In this document: piece after piece, positions 40,895 through 50,247 of the stretch
Layout: every line of letters starts with the position of its first letter
Numbering within the stretch: the first letter of the stretch is position 1
DNA from: Limenecus sp048360435
Lineage (GTDB): Bacteria > Cyanobacteriota > Vampirovibrionia > Gastranaerophilales > Gastranaerophilaceae
Direction: 5' to 3'
Length of the DNA: 64,000 nucleotides
NCBI GenBank assembly: GCA_048360435.1
Contig: DBGCOP010000027.1
Coordinates: 248,001-312,000 of the forward strand
Translations under genes and position numbers: made by a program
Notes under the pieces: model-generated
Told to the model about the DNA's origin: nothing
What the model saw: only the letters and a program-made list of their open reading frames with translations
Databases searched by the model: none

Positions 40895-41512
40895 ATGACT
40901 GGTTACAGTTTTGAAATAATAACGGGTCCGATGAGCTGCGGTAAGACAGAGGAACTTTTAAGAAGAGTGAAAAGATGTATTATTGCTCAAAAAAAGGTTA
41001 AAGTTATTTCACCTGAAGTTGATACACGCTCAAAAGGTGATTACATTGAATCCAGAAACGGTTTGTGGTTGGATGCTGTTGTTGTGAAAAATGCTCATGA
41101 TATTCTAAACAGGCTCTCTCCTGATGATGAAATAATTGCAATTGATGAAGTACAGTTTTTTGATGAAGAAATAGTTTCTGTTATTAAAAAACTAGTTGAG
41201 CATGGAAAAAGAGTTATTGCTTCGGGGCTTGATTTGGATTTTAAAGGAGAACCGTTTGGCTGTATGCCTGAACTTCTTTGTCTTGCTGACAGAGTTGATA
41301 AATTGACTGCTGTTTGTATGAAGTGCGGTTCTGATCATGCAACAAGAACACAACGTCTTATTAACGGTTTTCCTGCTGACAAAAGCTCTCCTCTTATTAT
41401 GATAGGAGGCGATGAAACTTATGAAGCCAGATGTTTGAAATGTTATGAACTTCCTGATAAGGAATCTGAAAATAAAAAGAAAAGTTTCAAGCTTTTGAAT
41501 TTTTCAAAATAG
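40895..41512 (+). CDS. tdk: thymidine kinase
   Basis: TK1-type kinase of the salvage pathway. P-loop GPMSCGKTEELL (about 11-22), catalytic Glu in IAIDEVQFF, flavin-like SGLDLDFKGEPFG loop, and the zinc finger Cys pairs CMKCG and CLKCY are all present. The 205 residues are normal. It has its own promoter, and its neighbours are unrelated. Confidence 0.95.
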   Translation: MTGYSFEIITGPMSCGKTEELLRRVKRCIIAQKKVKVISPEVDTRSKGDYIESRNGLWLDAVVVKNAHDILNRLSPDDEIIAIDEVQFFDEEIVSVIKKLVEHGKRVIASGLDLDFKGEPFGCMPELLCLADRVDKLTAVCMKCGSDHATRTQRLINGFPADKSSPLIMIGGDETYEARCLKCYELPDKESENKKKSFKLLNFSK

Positions 41513-41513
41513 T

Positions 41514-41756
41514 TTATGATTTGAAATAGTCACAGATAAGTTTTTCTCCTTTATGAGAAAATTTTTTGAAAAATTTCTGTAAAATGGTATTTTTGCTTTC
41601 ATCAAGTTCTTTTTTTAGAATAGCTTTTTTTATTAAAATTTTATTGTATTTAATGTTATTTTCTTCTGATATATCCAGTTTGTCTTTTAACTTTAACAGC
41701 TGGGTATTTAGTGTTAAGATTGATTGACGGAGCTTGAGGACTCGTTTGTTGCTCAT
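41514..41756 (-). CDS. small coiled-coil protein
   Basis: The 80 residues form one charged coiled coil (LRQSILTLNTQLLKLKDKLDISEEN, then KKAILKKELDESKN) with no signal or membrane segment. AGGA precedes the ATG by 6 bases, supporting translation. It lies convergent with tdk, ending 2 bases away. Function not recognised. Confidence 0.55.
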   Translation of the reverse strand: MSNKRVLKLRQSILTLNTQLLKLKDKLDISEENNIKYNKILIKKAILKKELDESKNTILQKFFKKFSHKGEKLICDYFKS

Positions 41757-41910
41757 TTATCATTCCTTTAACTTTTGCACTATTTTTCTTTTTTGTGCGA
41801 CGATTTTCAACTCCCTTATAATAATCAATTTGTATTTTTCATGACTCCACCAAAAAGTCTAAAAAGTAATAAGAACTTTAAAATTTTTCATAATAACGTA
41901 TGTTTTTTAA

Positions 41911-41919
41911 TGTTATAAT
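41911..41919 (+). promoter_or_regulatory. extended -10 promoter, possibly leaderless
   Basis: TGTTATAAT (TG-N-TATAAT) ends 6 bases before the ATG at 41926, so the predicted transcription start falls on the start codon. Confidence 0.5.
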
Positions 41920-41925
41920 TCAGAA

Positions 41926-43002
41926 ATGAGTGAGAAGAACTTGGCATATAAAAAAATTTTAATTCTCAGATTGAGTGCAATTGGAGATACTATACATACT
42001 CTGCCTCTTGCGTATGCTATAAAAAAAGCTTGTCCGGAATGCAAAATAGGGTGGGTTGTTGAAGATAAAGCACAACTTTTTATCAATGGCAATCCTCTTG
42101 TAGACAAATGTTATGTCCTGCCTAAAAAGCGTTGGAAAAAAAGAGGTTTCTCGTTTGAAAATATAAAAGAATTCTTTAATATTATTAATGATATCAATCA
42201 GGAAGGCTATGAGCTTGTTCTTGATACACAGCAGTTGTTTAAAACGGCAATGATTTTACCTTTCTTAAAGATTAAAAGAAAAATAGCTCTAACAGGAGGC
42301 AGGGAATTTTCTTATTTGTTTGTCAACGAAATGGTCAAAGCTTCTCATAAACTTTTTGATCCTGATTATCATGTGGTAAAAAGGACACTTGAACTGGCTG
42401 ATTATCTTGGAATAGATTTTTCGGATGTCAAAATGCTTCTAAAAAAGCCTGATGAATCAATTGTAAAGAAGGTCTCCAATCTTTTATCGGACATTGATAA
42501 ATCAAAGCCTGTTGTTGTAATTGCTCCTGCAACGACATGGGATAATAAGCACTGGGCTGAAAAAAACTGGATAGAAACTATTTCTGAGCTAAAAAATATA
42601 GTAAATATCGTAGTTACGGGAACTGATTCAGATATGCCTCTTATAAAAAGACTGTTGGAGGCATCTGAGTGTCATAATGCACTTGTACTGGCAGGTAAGA
42701 CTAACCTGGAAGAATTGGCTGAAGTTTTCAGACAGTCTGATATTGTTGTATCTCCTGATTCTGGCAGTGCACATATTGCATGGGCTGTATCTAAGCCTGA
42801 TGTAATAACTGTTTTTACCTCCACTGCCGAAAAAAGAAGCGGTCCTTTCGGTGAGAAGTGTCATGTTCTTGCTCCGGTATTGGATTGTCATCCTTGTTTA
42901 AAGAAAAAATGTCCCAGAAAAAATAATAAAGATTTGTGTAAAGAAGATGTGAAATCATCTGAGTTAATTAATATGATTAAAAACCTCTTACATTTGGAAT
43001 AA
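41926..43002 (+). CDS. GT9 family heptosyltransferase-like protein
   Basis: ADP-heptose:LPS heptosyltransferase type (GT-B fold), 358 residues. The N-terminal KILILRLSAIGDTIHTLPL is standard, followed by APATTWDNKHWAEKNW, VVTGTDSDM and the donor-site region SPDSGSAHIAWAVSKPDVITVFTST, with RSGPFGE near the end. Four Cys (CHPCLKKKC, C at 923 region) lie at the C-terminus. It implies LPS-like outer membrane glycans, so a Gram-negative envelope. The start may be the ATG at 41926 (leaderless) or a TTG at 41941 with a GAGAAG site. Confidence 0.88.
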   Translation: MSEKNLAYKKILILRLSAIGDTIHTLPLAYAIKKACPECKIGWVVEDKAQLFINGNPLVDKCYVLPKKRWKKRGFSFENIKEFFNIINDINQEGYELVLDTQQLFKTAMILPFLKIKRKIALTGGREFSYLFVNEMVKASHKLFDPDYHVVKRTLELADYLGIDFSDVKMLLKKPDESIVKKVSNLLSDIDKSKPVVVIAPATTWDNKHWAEKNWIETISELKNIVNIVVTGTDSDMPLIKRLLEASECHNALVLAGKTNLEELAEVFRQSDIVVSPDSGSAHIAWAVSKPDVITVFTSTAEKRSGPFGEKCHVLAPVLDCHPCLKKKCPRKNNKDLCKEDVKSSELINMIKNLLHLE

Positions 43003-43070
43003 AAAAATTGTATAATAGAAAACGTCCTTTTGGAATTTACATAATTTATTGAACAGATCAGACGGTAAAA

Positions 43071-44987
43071 ATGGATTTATTTAAAAAGTTCAAAGAATAT
43101 ACCCGAAAAGTTAATGAAATTGAATATAGCATTTCATCCAATAAAAAAGAGTTCATTGAAATATATGAGAGAAATCTTGCATTGGAAAAAGAAATTGTAC
43201 AAAGAACACAGGAGCTTGATCAGGCAAACAAAGCTTTTCTTACACTGAAGCATGTCTGGGAATTGATGAACTCTTCTGAACCTTTGTCTACTGTGCTTCA
43301 AAAACTGGTTAATTCTCTACATGGAGAAATGGGGTATATAAACAGTACTATTCTTCAAGTCTGTGATGATGATAAAGGTAAATATTACAGAATCAAAGCT
43401 TTTTCAGAGAGTCCGATTTTTAAGAAACTTGTCAAATTTCTTGAAGAAAAAAATCAGGATATTTATGAATATCATTTGAAATATGATCCTAAAATGCTTA
43501 TAACAAGAGCAATTGAAGAAAAAAGCATTCTTTTTACGAGTGAGTATCTGGATGCGATAAATAGTCTTTTGTATGATTTCAAGCCGGAACAAATCGAGGA
43601 CATAAATAAGCTGGGCGTGAGCAAAAATATTATATGTATACCTTTATCACCATCTAATAATCCCTTTGGGGTTATGATGGTATTTTCTCCGAGAGATGAA
43701 GTTACGGACAAAGAGCTCAATTTTTTGAGTCTGTTTGCTAACCAGGTTGAGATGGCTATTACAATTGCGAATTTGTTTGAAAATTTGAAAAAAGAGGCTG
43801 TAACTGATTCTTTGACAGAGCTCTATAACCGACGTTATTTTAATCAGGCATTGCAAAAAGAAGCTGAACGTGCTCAGAGATTGCATCAACCTTTTTCTAT
43901 AATCAGTCTTGATTTGGATTATCTAAAAAAAATAAATGATACATACGGACACTTTTTTGGAGATCTTGCTATAAGAACTATTGCTGATATTTTGAAAAAG
44001 AATGCACGATCAATAGATGTACCTGCTCGTCTTGGCGGAGAAGAGTTTTCGGTTCTTCTTCCTGGAGTTGATTCTTCCGGTGCCATGATAGCAGCAGAAA
44101 GAATACGTGCAGCGATTGAAGCACAGCCTCTTGATACCATCGGGCATATTACTGCCAGTGTGGGGGTCGGAACTTTCCCAGAACATTCAATAAAGCTTGA
44201 TGAACTTTTGGATATGACCGATCAGGCCATGTATAAATCAAAAATTAACGGGCGTAACAGGGTTACTCTTGTTAAAAATACTGATTTGGAATCTGAATGG
44301 CATGAAGTTGCATTCGGTGCATTTATGGATATTCTTACAAAGCAGAAAGTTCCTATACCGAATAAAATAGCAAAAGAAATTACTTCAAAGCTGAAATCTA
44401 TAAATACAACAGAAACAAAAGATACTTTGTTCTCTGTGGCTGATACTATTGCACAAACATACAATTCCCATTATAAACGAGGCATCACAAAAGCTAAAGT
44501 TTCAATTGCCATCAAGCTAGCAAAGAAAATGGAGCTTTCTAAAGAGGATATTGATAGATTAAAAATAGCTATGATGCTTTATGACATAGGTAAATTGCTT
44601 ATTCCGGAAGAAATTTTGAATAAAAAAGAACCTCTGACAGAGGAAGAAAAGCAAAAAATAAAGGAACATCCTCTTATTGCTGCGAGAAAAATTTTGCAGC
44701 CGATAGGCGGGATTTCTGATATTATTCCGATAATAGAATCCCATCACGAAAATTGGGATGGCTCAGGGTATCCCAATCATTTAAGCGGTGATGATATTCC
44801 ATTATCTTCTCAAATTATTCTGCTTGTTGATGCTTATTATGCTTTGACTCAAAGCCGTCCTTATCGTGTTGCCAGAACAAAAGATGAGGCAATTGAGATT
44901 ATAAGGCTTGAAGCCGGCAAAAAGTGGAGTGAAAAATTGGTAGAAGAGTTTGTTGGATTATTAAATGAGTCAAAACATAACAGATAA
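43071..44987 (+). CDS. GAF-GGDEF-HD-GYP signalling protein
   Basis: The 638-residue protein has an N-terminal coiled coil, a GAF-like domain (about 60-235), a diguanylate cyclase domain with GGEEF (about 322-326) and an intact RxxD inhibitory site five residues before it (RSID), and a C-terminal HD-GYP domain with HHE (558-560) and WDGSGYP (562-568). In the HD motif the His is Tyr (Y504-D505), which removes one metal ligand. The cyclase therefore looks active, but the phosphodiesterase may be impaired. It overlaps the next gene by 23 bases. Confidence 0.9.
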   Translation: MDLFKKFKEYTRKVNEIEYSISSNKKEFIEIYERNLALEKEIVQRTQELDQANKAFLTLKHVWELMNSSEPLSTVLQKLVNSLHGEMGYINSTILQVCDDDKGKYYRIKAFSESPIFKKLVKFLEEKNQDIYEYHLKYDPKMLITRAIEEKSILFTSEYLDAINSLLYDFKPEQIEDINKLGVSKNIICIPLSPSNNPFGVMMVFSPRDEVTDKELNFLSLFANQVEMAITIANLFENLKKEAVTDSLTELYNRRYFNQALQKEAERAQRLHQPFSIISLDLDYLKKINDTYGHFFGDLAIRTIADILKKNARSIDVPARLGGEEFSVLLPGVDSSGAMIAAERIRAAIEAQPLDTIGHITASVGVGTFPEHSIKLDELLDMTDQAMYKSKINGRNRVTLVKNTDLESEWHEVAFGAFMDILTKQKVPIPNKIAKEITSKLKSINTTETKDTLFSVADTIAQTYNSHYKRGITKAKVSIAIKLAKKMELSKEDIDRLKIAMMLYDIGKLLIPEEILNKKEPLTEEEKQKIKEHPLIAARKILQPIGGISDIIPIIESHHENWDGSGYPNHLSGDDIPLSSQIILLVDAYYALTQSRPYRVARTKDEAIEIIRLEAGKKWSEKLVEEFVGLLNESKHNR

Positions 44988-45315
44988 GATAATTACAGGA
45001 CTTTATAAATGGTGCACGACTTTTAAAGATCAGGCTGTTTTAAGAGATACAACCAGATTGAGAAATACTAAATTTGATGCATACATTGACAGCAACTTAA
45101 CTACACCATTGTCTTTTAGTGTATTTGAACTTTCTGATAAGGGAGAACTTATTATTGATAATCAACAGAAAATTTTGGAAAGTCAGGCTGCATTTTTTCT
45201 GTTTGTAAATATAAAAACAGGCTGGATTTTTTCAATAAAAAATACACTTGAAAATCAAAAAAAGCTTTTAACAGGACAACCTATACAAAATTTTAAAATC
45301 AAGATATATGAATAA
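44965..45315 (+). CDS. unknown protein coupled to the GGDEF gene
   Basis: The 116-residue protein has no signal or membrane segment, and the sequence is mixed alpha/beta (VLRDTTRLRNTKFDAYIDS, then AAFFLFVNIKTGWIFSI). It overlaps the GGDEF-HD-GYP stop by 23 bases, so translation is probably coupled. This suggests a role linked to cyclic-di-GMP signalling, though no motif shows it. It ends 6 bases from the convergent gene at 45322. Confidence 0.65.
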   Translation: MSQNITDKIITGLYKWCTTFKDQAVLRDTTRLRNTKFDAYIDSNLTTPLSFSVFELSDKGELIIDNQQKILESQAAFFLFVNIKTGWIFSIKNTLENQKKLLTGQPIQNFKIKIYE

Positions 45316-45321
45316 AATTAA

Positions 45322-45576
45322 TTAGTCTTCTATTTCGTAACTCACTCCGGCATCGTCTTTTGCTGCCATCTCGATTAAAACATAAGTCATATATGCACCT
45401 AAAGCAACTGCTTTGGGATCAAGATCTGTATTATTAGCTGCTTCAATGATTGCACTGTTAATTTCAGGATTTTCGTCCTTGATATAGTGAATCATCTTTT
45501 TTCTCCACCCATGCACATCTTGAAAAATTTCTGCAAAAGCCAAGGATGCGTGCTCTTCAGTGATAATAGGTAACAT
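45322..45576 (-). CDS. small unknown acidic protein
   Basis: The 84-residue protein is acidic and helical (SLAFAEIFQDVHGWRKKMIHYI; DPKAVALGAYMTYVLIEMAAKDD). AAGGAG lies 6 bases before the ATG. No recognised family, signal peptide or membrane segment. The 221-base gap to the next gene, at 45577-45797, contains AT-rich sequence with a small TAGAAATTCTA palindrome but no reliable promoter. Confidence 0.6.
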   Translation of the reverse strand: MLPIITEEHASLAFAEIFQDVHGWRKKMIHYIKDENPEINSAIIEAANNTDLDPKAVALGAYMTYVLIEMAAKDDAGVSYEIED

Positions 45577-45797
45577 ATTTTCTCCTTATATCATCTTTGT
45601 ATGTATCTAATTATATACTAAATAATTTTATTAAGGTCAATGTAAATTTGAATAATTCCTCTATTTCAAGTAGGGATAGAAATTCTATTTGAAAATTTAT
45701 ATATGATGTATATGTTTCTTAACATTTGTTTTCAAAAAGGGCAATTATTTAAACCAAAATCACTTTATTAAAATATAGAGTTTTAGAGGAACCGTTT

Positions 45798-46001
45798 ATG
45801 CAAGAACATGAATTAAATACTATTATGGGTGTTGTTTCAGACCCTATAAAAAATGTATATGATATTTCATCTCATAAAAATTTAGAAGAAATACAACGTA
45901 TTATTAGAATTTTTAAAATAAATGAAGAGCAAAATATCAAGAATAAAATGTTTGCAATAAAAAATCTTGCTACTTTTAAACTCGTTTTGAGCAACAATTA
46001 A
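45798..46001 (+). CDS. small unknown protein
   Basis: The 67-residue helical protein begins MQEHELNTIMGVVSDPIK and ends NLATFKLVLSNN. Its ATG is preceded by AGAGGA at 9 bases, a good ribosome site. No family recognised. It lies alone in front of the convergent coiled-coil gene. Confidence 0.55.
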   Translation: MQEHELNTIMGVVSDPIKNVYDISSHKNLEEIQRIIRIFKINEEQNIKNKMFAIKNLATFKLVLSNN

Positions 46002-46018
46002 TAGTTTCTTAAAGAGGA

Positions 46019-48532
46019 TTATTCATCATCTTCTTCGACGAATTCTTCATCCTCATCTTCTAAATACTCTGTGATAACAGAGATATTCTTTTCTATTTTT
46101 TTGAGTTGCTTTTCCATTGAAGCGATACGCTGGGCAAGTTTATCATTTTCTATTATTTTTTCATTAGTAACGCTTACTTGAGAAGCAACATATTCAATTA
46201 AAGATTTTAGTTCTTTTGTATCGTTTTGTTGAGCAAGTATTCTGTTGAGTTTGTCATCTACTGATTCAAGAGAAGCAGCCTGTTCTTCGACTTTCTGGCT
46301 TAGAGTTTTTATACTTCTTGCGAGTTTTTCAGTTTCTGTTTCTTCATCAGAAAGCAAGTTTCTTTTTATTTTGCCTACATCATCTTTTATCTCATTGAAA
46401 GATTCACTTGTTGAGTCAATCCATTCTGCAAGATACATGAAGGCTTCGTTCATTACTTGATCTGACTTTAAGACGGAATTTGTTATTCTGGTAATGTTAT
46501 CAACTTTAACATCCAATTCATTGATGAATGCAGAATTGTAAAATTCATTGCTCTGTTTTTCGAATTCGGATAAAAGTCCTGTAAAAGCATTGATGTTATT
46601 TTTTAAAGTTTTATTTACTTCATCTGAAGTAAGTATAAGCTTGTTAGTTCTTTTACTGATACTTGATATATCTTCGCTCAGATTTCCGAAAAGATACTTT
46701 ACTTCTGCTATTTCTGAATTTAAAGGGCTGTTTTCAATTTTTTCAATTTTTTCTCTAATATTATTCAGTTTTGTTGTTATGTCATTGTGTTTTGTTTCTT
46801 CATCACCACTGAACAATGTTTTTTGAATGTTATTTATATCCAGCCTTATTTTAGACAAATCTGATTCAATATCAGGAAGAGTATAGACATAATCTTTGTT
46901 TTCATTTGTTCCGTTTGTAAGAACTTTAAAACCTGAAATAAGGGTTTGAATGTCTTTGTTCAAATCGACACTTACAGTTGCGTCAATTTTTTTCAACATA
47001 TCTTCAATATCGGATATATTAGAAGATATTTTTTCTTTAATTTCATCTGTGCAGGCAAGTATATTATCATTGATATCTTCTGCATCTTCTGAAAATGAAA
47101 TATTGTCCGCAATTTGAACCATTTGAGTTACAAATTTTGATTGAAGATTTTGAAGTGCTTCTGTTATTTGTTCATTTTGTTCATTAAGGACAATTTCTGA
47201 TATATCTTTTTTAAGATTTTCTATTGTTGATGAAAGGGCATTAATTTGTGAAGAAGTTGCTATGCTTTCTTCAGAGATAAAATCTGTTATATCATTTTTT
47301 ATTTCATCAAATTTAAGTTCTGCGTTTTGTGCATTTTCTTCAATGATATTTGTCACGGAAGTAGTATCTTCTTTCAACGCTGTGCTAATTTCATCACTTA
47401 AAGTTTGAAGTTTTTCTTTGAGTTCGGACGTTTCTTTTATGAATTTTTCAGAAGTGAGTGATTGTTCCTGGACACTGCTTAGAGTATCTTTTATGGACCA
47501 TATTTCTTCTTTAAGAACTTCTGTTCCTTGGAAGAACATTTTTTCAGTAAAGTCTTTTATGTGTTCTAAATCGCTAAAATCCAGTTTTTCTAACAGTGAT
47601 TTTTCAAGGTTTTCGATTAGTTCTTTGTTATATTTTTTGATATCTTCTTTGTTTGCAGAAGAATTTTCCAAAAGTTCATCTTTAGTAGCAAATTTTTTAA
47701 CTGCTTCACCCAAAAGAGCTGTTTTTACGAGAATGTCTGCAATATCAGATTTCATCTCAATAAAATCTTCGTCTTCAAAAATATTTCCGACAACCTGAAT
47801 TAAAGTGGTAAGATTGTTGTTTAAAACTTCCACAAAAGAATCTGTTTCGTGGATTTTATTAATTACAGCATCCACTTTTTCATTTACAAATTCTTTTATC
47901 TCTTTTGCATCATCATTTATAGATTCAGAAAATTCTTTCAGAGTGAAAATGATTGTGTTTAAATCGCTTAACGCTTTTTTGCTATTATCTTTAACTTCTT
48001 CATTGAGTTTATTAACAAGCTCAATTTGTTTGTTAACATTTTCATTTATAATGGTGTTTTGTTCTTTTACAATAGCAAAATTGGCACGAATGTTGTCGTT
48101 TGTTTCTTCAAGAGTACCAAATTTTTCAATATGTGAAATGATAGAATTGAATGCAAATTTTTGATTTTCTTGTTCTTCAGCAAAATAATGAATCTGGTTT
48201 TCTATTTTGTTGAAAGCAGCAAGCAGTTCAGGAGTTTTTAATGAGTTTGTCAAAACTTCATTAAGATTGTCAAATTCGCCTTTTATTGCGTTGAATTTTC
48301 CATCAACAACCTCCTGGCGATCTTTCATCAGGTTTCTAAGCTCAATGGCTATCAGGCTGATTCTTTCATAGTCTTCATTGCTTGAAAAAACATCCATTTT
48401 TGTATTTATTTTTTCAAGAATTTGAGCATAAGTTATTCTAAAATTTTCATCAGAATTTTCCTTCTGAATAATTTTTTCAACCAGTGCATCTAGTTTATTT
48501 TGTATAATTTCAAAGTAATTAATATCTGACAT
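46019..48532 (-). CDS. long cytoplasmic coiled-coil protein
   Basis: The 837 residues are almost entirely heptad-rich helix (many units such as LNTIIFTLKEFSESINDDAKEIK and LVNKLNEEVKDNSKK) with a very acidic end EDEDEEFVEEDDE. No signal peptide, membrane segment or catalytic motif. It resembles structural or organiser coiled-coil proteins such as SMC arms or Scy-like filaments only in composition. It lies 132 bases downstream of pgi on the same strand, separated by a small hairpin (48600-48618). It may have a cytoskeletal or cell-pole role; this is inference. Confidence 0.75.
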   Translation of the reverse strand: MSDINYFEIIQNKLDALVEKIIQKENSDENFRITYAQILEKINTKMDVFSSNEDYERISLIAIELRNLMKDRQEVVDGKFNAIKGEFDNLNEVLTNSLKTPELLAAFNKIENQIHYFAEEQENQKFAFNSIISHIEKFGTLEETNDNIRANFAIVKEQNTIINENVNKQIELVNKLNEEVKDNSKKALSDLNTIIFTLKEFSESINDDAKEIKEFVNEKVDAVINKIHETDSFVEVLNNNLTTLIQVVGNIFEDEDFIEMKSDIADILVKTALLGEAVKKFATKDELLENSSANKEDIKKYNKELIENLEKSLLEKLDFSDLEHIKDFTEKMFFQGTEVLKEEIWSIKDTLSSVQEQSLTSEKFIKETSELKEKLQTLSDEISTALKEDTTSVTNIIEENAQNAELKFDEIKNDITDFISEESIATSSQINALSSTIENLKKDISEIVLNEQNEQITEALQNLQSKFVTQMVQIADNISFSEDAEDINDNILACTDEIKEKISSNISDIEDMLKKIDATVSVDLNKDIQTLISGFKVLTNGTNENKDYVYTLPDIESDLSKIRLDINNIQKTLFSGDEETKHNDITTKLNNIREKIEKIENSPLNSEIAEVKYLFGNLSEDISSISKRTNKLILTSDEVNKTLKNNINAFTGLLSEFEKQSNEFYNSAFINELDVKVDNITRITNSVLKSDQVMNEAFMYLAEWIDSTSESFNEIKDDVGKIKRNLLSDEETETEKLARSIKTLSQKVEEQAASLESVDDKLNRILAQQNDTKELKSLIEYVASQVSVTNEKIIENDKLAQRIASMEKQLKKIEKNISVITEYLEDEDEEFVEEDDE

Positions 48533-48599
48533 AAAAAGACTTCTCTCTATTAAAAAGCTCCATTCTTATTTTAACAGACACACAATTGCATGTATAAGA

Positions 48600-48618
48600 A
48601 TGTAACTTTATGTTACAT
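48600..48618. repeat. perfect 7-bp hairpin between pgi and the coiled-coil gene
   Basis: ATGTAAC and GTTACAT flank TTTAT. It has no T-run after it and so is more likely an operator or RNA processing site than a terminator. Confidence 0.35.
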
Positions 48619-48664
48619 GATTTGAGGCATCTGATAAATACCTCCTCTGGCTCAATAATTGTGT

Positions 48665-50050
48665 CTATTGTGACATTTTTTCCTGTAAAGCAGCTGCTGA
48701 TTCTTCATAACCGGCTCTGCCCATTAAAGCATAAGTATAGTTTTTTGCCTGTTCGACTCCCGGCTGGTTGAATGTGTTTATGTTGTATAATTCTCCCGCA
48801 ATTGCAGTTTGTACTTCCAGCATATATAACAGCTGACCGATATTGTATGGATTTACTCTGTCGAGAGTAATTGTTACGTTAGGTCTTTGATAATCAATCA
48901 AAGCAACTTTTGTTGATTCCGCTTCAGCGTTAATCAGTTCATTAATAGTTTTTCCGCCAAGATATCCGACGCCTGTGAATTCAAATATTTTAGGAATTTC
49001 AAGTGTTGTATCAAACTCTTTAACTCTGATAAAGTTTATAATTTTATTGTTGGGCCCCTCATTGTACAATTGGATTTGTGAGTGTTGATCAGTTGCTCCC
49101 ACAGCTTTTATTGGTGTGGGACCAATGTTTACCTTATTTCCGTCTAAATCTCTGTCTTTTCCAAGACTTTCTGCCCATAGTTGAACATACCAGTCTGAGA
49201 TATATTTAAGACGGCTTGAATAAGGCATCATTACACTTAGGTTTTTTCCTTTCTGTGTGTCCATAAGGTAGTGTATAAGAGCATTTTGGGCGGCTATGTT
49301 GTGACGGATATCAGTATTTTTTAATGCCAAATCCATATCTTTTACACCTTGAACCAGTTCTTCAATATCAATTCCTACAAGGGCAAACGGAAGAAGTCCT
49401 ACTGCTGAAAATACCGAAAAACGCCCGCCAACATCATCAGGTACTACAAATGTTTTGTAGCCTTCTTCATTCGAAATTTGTCTTAAAATACCCGCGTTCT
49501 GGTCAGTTGTTGCTACAATATGTTTTCTGTAATTGTCCCCTAGTTCTTGTTCAAGCTTGTTTTTGAGAATCATAAACTGAGACATTGTTTCAGCAGTTGA
49601 ACCTGATTTTGTTATTACATTTACAAGTGTCTTTTTTAAATCCAATACTTCTAAAAGACCATTTATTTGGTCAGGATCAATATTGTCGAGGAAGAAGATT
49701 CTGGGGAGGTTGCTTCTTTGCTCATTTGAGAGTATGTTCCAATAAGGTTTTAAAAGTGCTTCACAAACGGCTATTCCACCAAGCGCAGAGCCTCCTATCC
49801 CAAGAACTAAAACGTTTTCAAATCTGTCTTTTACCATTGCTGCATATTCTTTAACGAGCCATACGGTTTCTTCGTTATAGCCAAGGTTCATCCATTGAAG
49901 CCATTGTCCGGGTTTGTCTTTTTTGGAATTTAATTCATTAATGATTTTTGCAATTTTGTCATTGTATTGGTTGAATTCTTCTTCAAGGTGAAGTCCGTTT
50001 TCCTCTCCAATTACACTTGCAGAAACATTCTTGCAATTAAATTCTAACAT
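48665..50050 (-). CDS. pgi: glucose-6-phosphate isomerase
   Basis: Interconverts glucose-6-phosphate and fructose-6-phosphate. It has VLGIGGSALGG, NVITKSGSTAETMSQF, PDDVGGRFSVFSAVGLLPFALVG and TPIKAVGATDQHSQIQLYNEGPN, all classic. The 461 residues are of bacterial size. The second ATG (50050) was chosen since GGAG ends 6 bases upstream, whereas it directly touches the first ATG at 50056. It is upstream of the coiled-coil gene. Confidence 0.96.
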   Translation of the reverse strand: MLEFNCKNVSASVIGEENGLHLEEEFNQYNDKIAKIINELNSKKDKPGQWLQWMNLGYNEETVWLVKEYAAMVKDRFENVLVLGIGGSALGGIAVCEALLKPYWNILSNEQRSNLPRIFFLDNIDPDQINGLLEVLDLKKTLVNVITKSGSTAETMSQFMILKNKLEQELGDNYRKHIVATTDQNAGILRQISNEEGYKTFVVPDDVGGRFSVFSAVGLLPFALVGIDIEELVQGVKDMDLALKNTDIRHNIAAQNALIHYLMDTQKGKNLSVMMPYSSRLKYISDWYVQLWAESLGKDRDLDGNKVNIGPTPIKAVGATDQHSQIQLYNEGPNNKIINFIRVKEFDTTLEIPKIFEFTGVGYLGGKTINELINAEAESTKVALIDYQRPNVTITLDRVNPYNIGQLLYMLEVQTAIAGELYNINTFNQPGVEQAKNYTYALMGRAGYEESAAALQEKMSQ

Positions 50051-50175
50051 CTTCATCTCCTCTAAATTTTATAAAATATATTTAAACCTTATGTCTATTT
50101 TACTTGCTGACATAGAAAATAATAGGTTTTTTAATTTAAAGTGCGTAATATTTCTTAACATCAAATTTAAAATAA

Positions 50176-50247
50176 GCAATTTTGATAATTTGATTGTTTT
50201 TATAAATGTAAGGTTAGAATTAAAAAACGTAGTTTGGAGATTAGGTT
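50176..50247 (+). promoter_or_regulatory. conserved promoter-leader block of the 50248 gene
   Basis: GCAATTT (50176-50182), 12 bases, TGTTTTTATA (50195-50204), then TGTAAGGTTAG (50207-50217), the same arrangement as before the gene at 15387. The Shine-Dalgarno GGAGA is at 50236-50240. TAGTTTGG (50230-50237) and GGTTAG (50212-50217) are complementary to CCAAACTA and CTAACC after the gene (51518-51525, 51530-51535). Confidence 0.55.
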
